Source: Methylococcaceae bacterium
GTDB lineage: Bacteria; Pseudomonadota; Gammaproteobacteria; Methylococcales; Methylomonadaceae
Reading direction: 5' to 3'
NCBI GenBank assembly: GCA_030618325.1
Contig: JAUXDP010000012.1
Location: 1 to 23,272 of the forward strand
DNA length: 23,272 nt
In this document: in pieces, positions 7,564 to 14,833 of the stretch
Layout of the letters: the number at the start of each line of letters is the position of its first letter
Numbering within the stretch: position 1 is the stretch's first letter
The notes under the pieces: model-generated
The model's database searches: none
Told to the model about the DNA's origin: nothing
The model's input: the letters and a program-made list of their open reading frames with translations, nothing else
Translations under genes and position numbers: made by a program

Positions 7564-8534
7564 CTCAATCGGGATAAGCTGATAATTGTTACCAGTATCA
7601 AAGCAAAAGCCAAAGGCCAATGGAATAACTCAGCTCTGGGACGAAAATATTGCTGGTCTTTTTCCACGGGCTCCAACTGATCCAAAATCTGGTAAATTTT
7701 CTCCAACTCTTCAGTGTTTCTGGCACGGAAATATTGCCCTCCAGTTTGTTCAGCAATAGCGGTTAAGGTTTTTTCATCCAAATCTCTGGAAGGGTTAACT
7801 TTGCGCGCTCCAAAAAAAGTACGCTCAACCATTTCATCTGCACCGATTCCAATAGTATATATGGTAAGTCCTTCCTGGGTTGCAAGCTCGGCAGCTTTCA
7901 ATGGTGAAATTTCACCCGCGGTATTTGCACCGTCAGTCAACAGAATAAGCACCCGACTCTCAGCCGATTGTTTGCGTAATCGCTTTACAGCCAAACCGAT
8001 AGCATCGCCTATGGCAGTATTTTTTCCAGCCAAGCCCAAAGCTGATTCACCAAGTAAAGTAAGAACAGTTTTACGATCAAACGTCAGGGGAGTTTGTAGA
8101 TAAGCCTGAGTACCAAACAGAATCAAACCCAACCGATCTCCCGTTCGGCGATGGATAAATTTACCTGCAATTATTTTGATAGCAGTCAACCGATCAATTT
8201 GCTGGCCATTTATCACGAAATCCTGTTCTTCCATACTCCCTGAAAGATCGACAGCCAACATCAAATCTCGACCGCTAACAGCCTGTTCAACCGGCTCACC
8301 TAACCATTGCGGCCGAGTGCCAGCAATGACCAAAAAGAACCAGGCAATAATAGCCAACAACAACGGCCATTTTTTTGGCTGGGTAACATACTGACTTTGT
8401 TGTAAACCAAAATCCTCCAAAAAAGGCACTTTTAAAGCTGCTTGCTCAACAGGATTGACGGCAGGAATTAACCACCGAATTAGAATCGGCAAAGGTAAAC
8501 AGGCAAGTAGCCAAGGCCATTCAATATGAATCAT
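7554..8534 (-). CDS. batA: BatA-type VWA domain membrane protein
   Basis: A 326-residue protein with N-terminal membrane helices at about residues 5-23 and 55-73. The VWA domain spans roughly 88-290 and a final helix about 306-322. The MIDAS metal site is complete: DLSGS (Asp96, Ser98, Ser100), Thr173 in KNTAIGDA, and TDG (Asp201). Metal-dependent binding to a partner protein is therefore expected. BatA and BatB are two VWA paralogs anchored in the inner membrane and probably act with BatD and the MoxR ATPase. The start ATG shares an ATGA overlap with the stop of the DUF4381 gene, and its own end overlaps batB, so the three are translated as a coupled block. Confidence 0.93.
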   Translation of the reverse strand: MIHIEWPWLLACLPLPILIRWLIPAVNPVEQAALKVPFLEDFGLQQSQYVTQPKKWPLLLAIIAWFFLVIAGTRPQWLGEPVEQAVSGRDLMLAVDLSGSMEEQDFVINGQQIDRLTAIKIIAGKFIHRRTGDRLGLILFGTQAYLQTPLTFDRKTVLTLLGESALGLAGKNTAIGDAIGLAVKRLRKQSAESRVLILLTDGANTAGEISPLKAAELATQEGLTIYTIGIGADEMVERTFFGARKVNPSRDLDEKTLTAIAEQTGGQYFRARNTEELEKIYQILDQLEPVEKDQQYFRPRAELFHWPLAFALILVTIISLSRLRWT

Positions 8535-9001
8535 TCGTGCTTCTTCAATGCTTTTAACCAGTCTTCACAAAGGGTAATTAGTGGTGCAACCTGTACGGGT
8601 TGTTTCTCTTTTTGATACAACCCATCCGTCAATAAGACACCAACCTCTTCAGTAAATCGTGGTTTGCCCAGCGAATTATCCAGAAAATCCAACCAGGCTT
8701 TTCCTGTTAAACCTGCTACGTCTGCACGCGGAAAAACGCTCATTGCTGTTCGCCGGATCAACATGGAAAGTTCTTTTAGTTTTTGCTCATTGCTGGTCTC
8801 AGTATTCAATTTAACAGTTTGCAATATTTTGTTTGCTGTTTTAATTGCAGTGTATCGAGTCAATCTTTTATATAACCAGAAAAACAAGAATATCAGCAAA
8901 GGAATAGTAATAATTAGAATCCACCAACCCATAGCCGGTGGCCACCAGCCGATTGTTTCTGGTAGATGAATATCTTTTAAGGGAAGCTGACTAGGTTCCA
9001 T
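8531..9001 (-). CDS. DUF4381 domain membrane protein
   Basis: A 156-residue protein with one transmembrane helix at about residues 27-43. It is preceded by the short periplasmic leader typical of DUF4381 (IHLPETIGWWPPAMGWWIL) and followed by a helical cytoplasmic domain of about 110 residues containing the family-typical segment ADVAGLTGKAWLDFLD. The molecular function is unknown; the family is found almost always in MoxR/DUF58/VWA operons, as here. Its start abuts the DUF58 stop (TAA then ATG) and its stop overlaps the batA start, so it is almost certainly translated from the operon message by coupling. Confidence 0.9.
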   Translation of the reverse strand: MEPSQLPLKDIHLPETIGWWPPAMGWWILIITIPLLIFLFFWLYKRLTRYTAIKTANKILQTVKLNTETSNEQKLKELSMLIRRTAMSVFPRADVAGLTGKAWLDFLDNSLGKPRFTEEVGVLLTDGLYQKEKQPVQVAPLITLCEDWLKALKKHE

Positions 9002-9910
9002 TTATCGTAATACTTGAACAGGATCTTCGATGGTACTGCACTGCATGAATTTGATATTTAATTGTCTGGATAAATCCTCCAATTCATGCTGCCGCTGGAC
9101 AAATTTATGTTGATATTGCGAAATGCGTTGATGGTCATTAGTATCAATGACGACATCCTTTTCTTCATCAGTAAACCGATAGCGGCCTTTTGCTGGTAAA
9201 TGCTGTTCCAGCGGGTCATAAATCAGAATCAATACAACATCACAATGCCTGGCTAACTGGATAAGGTGGTTTCCCACCTTCTGATTGAATCCACGAAAAT
9301 CACTTACTATGTAAACCAAACTACCAGGCCGAGTATGCTGATTTAATCTGGAAATAATTTGCTCAAGGGTGAAGTCCTGTTGCGGGGCAAAGTTAAAATT
9401 GACCAGTGCATTAAACAAGCGCAACACGGCATGTTTGCCATTTTGTGGCTTTAACTCAAGACAAGCGTTATCAGAAAAAATCTGACCACCGACTCGATCA
9501 CCTTTATTTTGTGCAACCCAGGCCAGCAATGCGGCTAATTTTGCTGCTTGCACCGATTTAAATACACCGCGTGTGGCAAATTGCATTGCTGAGCGATAGT
9601 CAACAGAAATAAATACTGGTCTTTCCCGCTCTTCACGATAAAGTTTGGTATAGGTTTTTCCTGTGCGAGCGGTCACTCGCCAGTCTATGCTACGAATATC
9701 ATCACCAGGCTGATAAAGTCTGGCTTCATCAAATTCCATTCCCCGACCTTTAAATCGAGATAGATAACCACCACTTTGTAGAGATTGAATCCCAGAACGA
9801 TGTAAGGATAAATTTGCTGCGGGCCTAGCTAAATGTAGAAGCGTCTTGAGACTAATCTTGACCCGTTCTTCGCTTTTTTCCTGCACTAATTTTTTCAGCA
9901 ATGCAACCAT
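9002..9910 (-). CDS. DUF58 domain protein
   Basis: A 302-residue cytoplasmic protein with the DUF58 signature around residues 70-85 (QPGDDIRSIDWRVTARTGK) and the following KLYREERERPVFISVD. The rest resembles a degenerate VWA-like fold, with a second strand segment SLVYIVSDFRGF late in the protein. DUF58 proteins sit with MoxR ATPases and VWA proteins and are thought to link the ATPase to the membrane VWA partners, but no reaction is known. It starts 27 nt after the MoxR stop with no strong ribosome-binding site (an AGG about 14 nt upstream). The next Met is far inside, so the start is secure by default. Confidence 0.92.
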   Translation of the reverse strand: MVALLKKLVQEKSEERVKISLKTLLHLARPAANLSLHRSGIQSLQSGGYLSRFKGRGMEFDEARLYQPGDDIRSIDWRVTARTGKTYTKLYREERERPVFISVDYRSAMQFATRGVFKSVQAAKLAALLAWVAQNKGDRVGGQIFSDNACLELKPQNGKHAVLRLFNALVNFNFAPQQDFTLEQIISRLNQHTRPGSLVYIVSDFRGFNQKVGNHLIQLARHCDVVLILIYDPLEQHLPAKGRYRFTDEEKDVVIDTNDHQRISQYQHKFVQRQHELEDLSRQLNIKFMQCSTIEDPVQVLR

Positions 9911-9937
9911 GCTATTTTTCTGCCTAGGTTAAATAAA

Positions 9938-10930
9938 CTAAGGAACAGCTATTCTGGAAATCAATTCCCGAATAAAATGATCCGTCGTCACCCCTTCAGC
10001 CTCAGCTTCATAGGAAAGAATCAAGCGGTGTCGCAGTATATCAAAAGCCATATCCTGAATATCTTCCGGCCCAACATAATCTCGACCATCTAACCAGGCC
10101 TTAGCTCTCGCACATCGATCCAAACCGATACTAGCTCTCGGGCTGGCTCCATATTGCAACCAACCCGCTAAATCTCCACCATAAGCCCCAGGGTTTCTAG
10201 TTGCCAAAACAATCTGCAATAAATATTCCTCCAGCGATGCTTCCATATGCAAGTCCAACACTTCATTCCTAGCTGCAAACAAAACTTGCTGGGTTACAAG
10301 TTGTGATGGTTTGGTACCGGCAAGCTTATCATTACGAGCTTCTGCCCTGGCAAGATGCAAAATTTCCTGCTCATGTTGAGGCTCAGGATAGTCAATTTTT
10401 ACATGCATTAAAAACCGATCCAATTGTGCTTCAGGCAACGGATAAGTTCCTTCTTGTTCAATCGGATTTTGGGTAGCCATCACCAAGAACAAAGCCGGTA
10501 ACGGATAAGTTGCTCCACCCACGGTAATTTGCCGCTCCGCCATCGCTTCCAGCAACGCTGCTTGCACCTTCGCCGGTGAACGATTTATTTCATCAGCCAA
10601 AATCAAGTTATGAAATAACGGCCCACGTTGAAATTCAAAAGTACCTTGCTGAGGCCGATAAATTTCGGTACCTGTCAAATCAGCAGGTAATAAATCAGGG
10701 GTAAACTGAACCCGGTGAAAGTCACCCTCAATCCCTTTGCTCAGAATATTGATAGCTCGGGTTTTAGCTAATCCGGGCGCACCTTCCACCAGAATATGCC
10801 CATCAGCCAGCAAAGCAATCAGCATTCTTTCTACTAGAACATCCTGTCCAATAATTTGTGTACTTATAAAATTTTTAAGTTGGGTTAACGCATACTGGCT
10901 TGTGCCGGCATCAAAACTTGTCTCAGACAT
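9938..10930 (-). CDS. moxR: MoxR family AAA+ ATPase
   Basis: A 330-residue MoxR-type AAA+ ATPase, the expected family length. Walker A is GAPGLAKT (residues 50-57) and Walker B is LILADEINR (109-117). The region around residues 125-175 carries the MoxR-typical ALLEAMAERQ and ATQNPIEQEGTYPLPEAQLD. A lid domain follows with a YGASPRASI sensor 2 segment. These ATPases act as chaperones or remodel VWA-protein complexes. The open frame extends 78 codons upstream, but that part is compositionally unlike the family and covers the intergenic region, so I start at ATG 10930 (MSETSFDAG). An AAGGA lies about 14 nt upstream, farther than ideal. It is the first gene of the six-gene Bat operon and lies divergent to the NnrU gene. 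Confidence 0.93.
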   Translation of the reverse strand: MSETSFDAGTSQYALTQLKNFISTQIIGQDVLVERMLIALLADGHILVEGAPGLAKTRAINILSKGIEGDFHRVQFTPDLLPADLTGTEIYRPQQGTFEFQRGPLFHNLILADEINRSPAKVQAALLEAMAERQITVGGATYPLPALFLVMATQNPIEQEGTYPLPEAQLDRFLMHVKIDYPEPQHEQEILHLARAEARNDKLAGTKPSQLVTQQVLFAARNEVLDLHMEASLEEYLLQIVLATRNPGAYGGDLAGWLQYGASPRASIGLDRCARAKAWLDGRDYVGPEDIQDMAFDILRHRLILSYEAEAEGVTTDHFIRELISRIAVP

Positions 10931-11119
10931 AAAATAATATCTATCCTTAATTTCTTTTTTAAAATTTGCGTTTCTGACGCTTATTTTACTACAAAGTTCC
11001 AAACATAAGTTGAAGCTGGCGAATAGTAACAAGAAATATCCTTTAGTCCACCCCAACACACAGTTAAATTTAGGGTAAACTGAATCTGAAATATTTTTTG
11101 TTACCTGAGGAAGATTACA

Positions 11120-11677
11120 ATGATTATTCTGATTCTTGGACTGGTATTGTGGTGTGGAATCCACTTTATACCTACTTTAGCGATTGGTTTTCGCAGTCAA
11201 TGTATCACCAAATGGGGTGAAAAAAAATATAGAATGATTTTTTCATCAACTGTCATTCTAGCCATAATTCTTATAGTATTCGGTTGGCGCGCCACAGATA
11301 ACAACCTTGTGTATATACCACCAGGTTGGGGTGGACATCTTAATGCTTTGATGGTTTTGATCGCATTTCTTCTGATTGCAGCCGCCAAATCGACCACCAA
11401 TATAAAACGCTATATACGGCATCCCCAATTAGTGGGTATTGTGTTTTGGAGCAGTGGCCATTTATTCGCCAACGGCGAAGTCCGGTCTCTAATTTTATTT
11501 GGGACTTTTTTGCTTTGGGCAATCCTGGAAATGGTTCTGATAAATAAGCGAGAAGACTGGCTTAAACCCGAAGCCTTGCCTTTAAAAGCAGAGATTGCTG
11601 TTGTAATAAAGGGAGTAATTATTTATCTAGTATTCTTGTTTGCCCATCCTTATTTATTTGGAGTTAAGCCCTGGTAG
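11120..11677 (+). CDS. nnrU: NnrU family membrane protein
   Basis: A 185-residue inner-membrane protein with about five or six hydrophobic helices. It carries features of the NnrU family: the early GIHFIPT with a conserved His, the loop YIRHPQLVGIVFWSSGHL (His-containing helix), and a polar ending after FAHPYLFG. NnrU was named for a link to nitrite/nitric oxide metabolism in Rhodobacter; the family is related to the plant haem-containing Z-ISO carotene isomerase. No nitrogen-oxide or carotenoid genes are nearby, so the role here is open. The start ATG has GAGGA about 8 nt upstream. The gene is divergent from the Bat operon, with 189 nt between the starts. Confidence 0.88.
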   Translation: MIILILGLVLWCGIHFIPTLAIGFRSQCITKWGEKKYRMIFSSTVILAIILIVFGWRATDNNLVYIPPGWGGHLNALMVLIAFLLIAAAKSTTNIKRYIRHPQLVGIVFWSSGHLFANGEVRSLILFGTFLLWAILEMVLINKREDWLKPEALPLKAEIAVVIKGVIIYLVFLFAHPYLFGVKPW

Positions 11678-11700
11678 CCAAATTATTTTTTTAATATATT

Positions 11701-11755
11701 GCACTTGGGACTTGAACTCAGCTCTCTTCCATAATCGGGGAAAGCGCCTTAATAC
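11701..11755 (-). other. Possible decayed tRNA 3'-half
   Basis: Read on the minus strand this stretch resembles the 3' half of a tRNA. An anticodon-arm-like hairpin (TTTCC against GGAAG, loop containing GAT) is followed by a T-arm-like GAGTTCAAGTCC. The T stem is not properly paired, the anticodon loop is one base too long, and the acceptor and D arms are missing (they would fall in the adjacent gene). It is not a functional tRNA. It could be a remnant of a tRNA-type integration site, or chance. Confidence 0.2.
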
Positions 11756-11764
11756 GCCTAATTC

Positions 11765-12484
11765 CTATAACTTATAACCTTTGCGTGCGATAAAAAATAC
11801 GGAATGTGGAATTTCGCTTGTACTTTCATCACCTAATATTCGATAAGCAAAGAAATCGTCGATGTTATTCATTAAATCGTTATTTTTGGCGATTGTCGAT
11901 ATTAATTCAGATTCAGCGTTTTCATCATGATGGCCAATTTCTACTCGGCATAATGTAGTTCGGCAGGATACTTCGAATAATTCGTTTCCTTCAAGCTGAG
12001 GCTGTTCGGAAAAAATATTGTTGAGCTGGTTTTCCAATGATTCAGCCCAGGTAGTATCATACGATTCAAAAGCCAAACGTTGTTCCAGTTCAATGGCAAA
12101 TTTATCTTGATTTTTTTCTTCAGGATCAACGAGATCTTCAATTGGTACATCTTGTTTGGATATTTCAATATCATCCTCTGAATTAAGGGGCGTGCCTAAG
12201 GATTGAAGCTTTAGCTCGTCTTGTAAACCCTCGATAACCGTGTTAAGTGTTGTTATTTTTTTCTCCAATGCAGTAACTTTTTCATAATAATCTCCACTTG
12301 GTTGTCTGGTTCTTTTTAATGCTAGTTTCTGTTGGTTTTTAGAGGGTAAGGATTTGTCACATGTTTCTATTTTTTCCGATTTTGACAACGGGTCTTGATG
12401 GGTTATTGGAAAAAGATACATCGAAATTGCAGCCACGAATAAAATTACTACTAAATTCCTCACCAGCCTGTTTTTTTTTGCCAT
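11765..12484 (-). CDS. Hypothetical single-pass membrane protein with coiled coil
   Basis: A 239-residue protein I do not recognise. A basic N-terminus (MAKKNRLVRN) leads into one hydrophobic helix (about 10-26) that could be an anchor or an uncleaved signal. A coiled-coil segment covers about 66-94 (YYEKVTALEKKITTLNTVIE) and an acidic linker about 100-130. The C-terminal globular region contains two close cysteines in SCRTTLCRVEIGH (Cys174, Cys179), a pattern I associate with exported hypothetical proteins of various proteobacteria and myxobacteria. The periplasmic location suggests a disulfide. The start is supported by GAGG about 9 nt upstream. It stands alone between the NnrU gene and the lipoprotein gene. 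Confidence 0.75.
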   Translation of the reverse strand: MAKKNRLVRNLVVILFVAAISMYLFPITHQDPLSKSEKIETCDKSLPSKNQQKLALKRTRQPSGDYYEKVTALEKKITTLNTVIEGLQDELKLQSLGTPLNSEDDIEISKQDVPIEDLVDPEEKNQDKFAIELEQRLAFESYDTTWAESLENQLNNIFSEQPQLEGNELFEVSCRTTLCRVEIGHHDENAESELISTIAKNNDLMNNIDDFFAYRILGDESTSEIPHSVFFIARKGYKL

Positions 12485-12550
12485 GTTTACTTGCCTCTAT
12501 ATAGTTGGGGCGTAATTATTACACTTGCGTTGAAGCTTTATAATATAGGT

Positions 12551-12618
12551 ATGGCATCAGGTTGGCCCATCTCAAATTTATTTCTAGGCCGAGAAATAAA
12601 GCCGAACCACGATGCCAT
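12551..12618. repeat. Nested double hairpin element between two minus-strand genes
   Basis: The outer arms ATGGCATC (12551-12558) and GATGCCAT (12611-12618) pair perfectly, continuing inward with GGTT-GGC against GCCGAACC (one bulge). The inner hairpin TTTATTTCT (12577-12585) / AGAAATAAA (12592-12600) has a 6-nt loop. It lies just downstream of the lipoprotein gene, but no T-run follows on that strand, so it is not a standard terminator. It looks like a REP-type or RNA-stabilising palindrome. Confidence 0.6.
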
Positions 12619-12648
12619 GTTGCATTGTAACTAATCGTTTCAAATCCG

Positions 12649-13167
12649 TTAGGTAAGCCACTTCAAATTCAGAATCGGCGATAAGGAGCTGCGACACTCA
12701 TAGCCTGCTACGATACCACCTTTCCCTTCGCCAAATTTCTGACTGATGCAGCTAAAGAATCCTGACTCAAACGTGGTGAGTTCAATCAGGCCGACTTGCC
12801 TGACTTTGACTTGAGCATTTGCACTGCCGGGAGGTATTAAGCATTCAAATCCTGGTTTATCCGAGCCCCAAAAGCACTGCCATTGTGGTTGACTTGTAAA
12901 CAGAACGTCAGTATGCCAGAAATAGAGGGTATCACCGTTCAGATTTGCTGGTGCATTTTCGGATATGGCCGAGCCCACCGGCACCCAGTCATGACTAAGT
13001 TTATTGTAAGCCCTGATTTCTACCATAACACCTGGTTGTGATGCATAGCCGCTAAAATGAATCGGGCTATGGGGAGTTACCCACTTATTATTGGTTGGCC
13101 CAGTAACACAAGCAATTAAGGCGACTGATAGGCCAAATATAAGAACTAATATACGTATTGTTTTCAT
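12649..13167 (-). CDS. Hypothetical lipoprotein
   Basis: A 172-residue precursor with a lipoprotein signal: MKTIR, a hydrophobic core, and lipobox LIAC with Cys20. The mature part of about 153 residues is polar and beta-like, begins VTGPTNNKWVTPHSP, and contains four further cysteines (in QWQCFW, GFECL, FFSCIS and GYECRSS) that could form two disulfides. I do not recognise the family. Residue 21 is Val rather than Asp, so outer-membrane sorting is likely. The start is well supported by GGAG about 8 nt upstream. Palindromic elements flank the gene on both sides, and no partner gene is evident. Confidence 0.8.
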   Translation of the reverse strand: MKTIRILVLIFGLSVALIACVTGPTNNKWVTPHSPIHFSGYASQPGVMVEIRAYNKLSHDWVPVGSAISENAPANLNGDTLYFWHTDVLFTSQPQWQCFWGSDKPGFECLIPPGSANAQVKVRQVGLIELTTFESGFFSCISQKFGEGKGGIVAGYECRSSLSPILNLKWLT

Positions 13168-13233
13168 CGTATTACTCCATTGAATATTGAGTTAATCATA
13201 CGGATCTCGATTCCTGGCAAATTAGTGTCTGCC

Positions 13234-13372
13234 ATTGTCTTAGATCATTTAAATATTCGGCACGGAAATAATGAAGTCTTGTTATAACAAGTCATTAGTT
13301 TGAGATAGGATCATCATCTAATATTGCATAGTAATTTCTGTGCCGAGATGCATAATCAAACTAACAGACAAT
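13234..13372. repeat. Long imperfect palindrome with central CTTGTTATAACAAG dyad
   Basis: Arms TCGGCACGGAAAT (13257-13269) and ATTTCTGTGCCGA (13334-13346) pair along 13 bp with one G-T. Outside them ATTGTCT (13234-13240) pairs with AGACAAT (13366-13372). Inside lies a perfect 14-bp palindrome CTTGTTATAACAAG (13278-13291). No coding capacity. It could be a decayed MITE or a large cruciform with an operator-like core; it sits upstream of the lipoprotein gene (minus) and the RND operon (plus). Confidence 0.5.
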
Positions 13373-13738
13373 AACCTGGAAATCTGTGTACATTTCCACT
13401 TCTAGGATGGTAATTTTTCATTGAAATTAGGAAACTTCGATATGTGTTGTAGGGTCTTGCAATCAGTTAACCTTGGAGGATTCCTTCGACTCTTTAATTA
13501 GCAAAGTCAGGCTGCTTGAAAGTTGATTACACATTGGTTATCCTGCAAGTACAATATGCTGATCAGAAACCATCGGAGCAAAGTGAGTGGAAACTTAAAC
13601 CGGCCAGCGATATATCACAGGGGTTTATTCTTATCAGTCTATGAACTTTTACCATGCATCGTTATCTAATAGGCTTCGTTATCTGCGAACAAAATAGGGA
13701 AACGTTCTGTAATTTAAGGATCAAATTTCTTCCAGTTT
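13373..13738. other. Intergenic leader region of the RND operon
   Basis: About 366 bases upstream of the adaptor gene. I see no convincing gene; the longest short frame (from 13558, about 37 codons) has no features. There is a possible promoter (listed separately) but no clear operator or riboswitch fold. Together with the palindrome at 13234-13372 it makes up the 571-base gap between the lipoprotein and RND genes. Confidence 0.5.
13516..13544 (+). promoter_or_regulatory. Candidate promoter for the RND efflux operon
   Basis: TTGAAA (13516-13521), a 17-nt spacer and TATCCT (13539-13544). The -35 matches five of six consensus bases, the -10 four of six. It would give a leader of about 190 nt before the adaptor start. 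Weak evidence, since AT-rich DNA offers such matches by chance. Confidence 0.3.
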
Positions 13739-14833
13739 ATGTTTAAACAAAACCTGATCATCGTATTAATTATTGGCATTATCTTTGGTGGTTTGTTTGG
13801 CTTTAAGTTTTATCAGATCAAGCAAAGCGAGTTACAAAAACAACCTCGACCACCGGCTGTGGTTGCGGTAACTGAGGTAAAACAGGATACCTGGCAACCT
13901 ACATTAGACGCAGTTGGAACATTGGTGGCCGTTTCCGGGGTCGATGTCAGCAATGAAATTGCAGGAAAAGTAACGGCAATTCATTTCCAGTCAGGCCAGA
14001 CTGTAGAAAAAGGTCAACTATTACTAGAATTGGATTCAGAAACTGACCGAGCCGAACTAAAGGGGTTGCTTGCAGAACAAAAATTAACAGCCCTTCGTCG
14101 TCAGCGCGTGGCTAAGTTGATTCGGGACAAATTTACTTCTCAGTCTGAATATGACCAAAGTAGCGCTCAACTTACAGAAGCCAAAGCGGCAGTTGAAAGC
14201 AAACGGACAATTATAAATAAGAAGCAGATTAAAGCGCCTTTTTCCGGTGAACTAGGCATTAGGCAGGTGAATTTAGGCCAATACCTGGCTCCTGGCTCAA
14301 TAATAGTAAACTTGCAGAATCGAAATCCAATCTACGTTGATTTCACCATTCCTGAAAGACATCTCGGCAAATTAGACATAGAGCAGCTCATAACACTGAA
14401 TGTGCAAGCATACCCACAGCGATCCTTTAAAGGTGAAGTGACTGCTATCAACCCAAGCATTGACTTTGAGACACGTTCAGTCATGGTCAGGGCTACCTTA
14501 CAAAATACTGATAATTATTTACACCCCGGCATGTTTGCCAATGTAAAGGTGATCTCAAACCAACAATCCACAGTTTTAACCCTACCCGATACAGCTATTA
14601 CTTTTAATCCCTACGGCAATAGTGTCTTTGTCGTTAAAGATGAACAACAAAGATTAACGGTGCTAAATCGTCAGGTGGAAACCGGCATAGTCCGTGATGG
14701 CAGAGTTGAAGTGATTAGTGGACTCGATATAGGTGAACGTGTCGTCAGCGCTGGGCAAATTAACTTACGTAACGGCATGCAAATTATTGCTGACAAGAAA
14801 CCAGCTCCGGGGGAGAGGGAGATCAGTGAATGA
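13739..14833 (+). CDS. RND efflux periplasmic adaptor (membrane fusion protein)
   Basis: A 364-residue adaptor linking an RND pump to an outer-membrane channel. An N-terminal anchor covers about residues 5-25, without a lipobox cysteine. The first lipoyl half (EIAGKVTAIHFQSGQTVEKG, about 79-98) is followed by a short alpha-hairpin (about 105-155) and the second lipoyl half (KAPFSGELGIRQVNLGQYL). A beta-barrel domain and a membrane-proximal domain follow (INPSIDFETRSVMVRATLQN in the C-terminal half). Length and order match HAE1-type adaptors of the AcrA/MexH kind. The ribosome-binding site is poor: AAGGA about 20 nt upstream. Its stop overlaps the permease start (ATGA), so the two are coupled. 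Substrate is not predictable. Confidence 0.93.
   Translation: MFKQNLIIVLIIGIIFGGLFGFKFYQIKQSELQKQPRPPAVVAVTEVKQDTWQPTLDAVGTLVAVSGVDVSNEIAGKVTAIHFQSGQTVEKGQLLLELDSETDRAELKGLLAEQKLTALRRQRVAKLIRDKFTSQSEYDQSSAQLTEAKAAVESKRTIINKKQIKAPFSGELGIRQVNLGQYLAPGSIIVNLQNRNPIYVDFTIPERHLGKLDIEQLITLNVQAYPQRSFKGEVTAINPSIDFETRSVMVRATLQNTDNYLHPGMFANVKVISNQQSTVLTLPDTAITFNPYGNSVFVVKDEQQRLTVLNRQVETGIVRDGRVEVISGLDIGERVVSAGQINLRNGMQIIADKKPAPGEREISE

Noticed and set aside
10931..11164. N-terminal extension of the MoxR frame by 78 codons
   Set aside because: The extension is unlike MoxR proteins and covers the divergent intergenic region and the NnrU start; ATG 10930 gives the normal family length.
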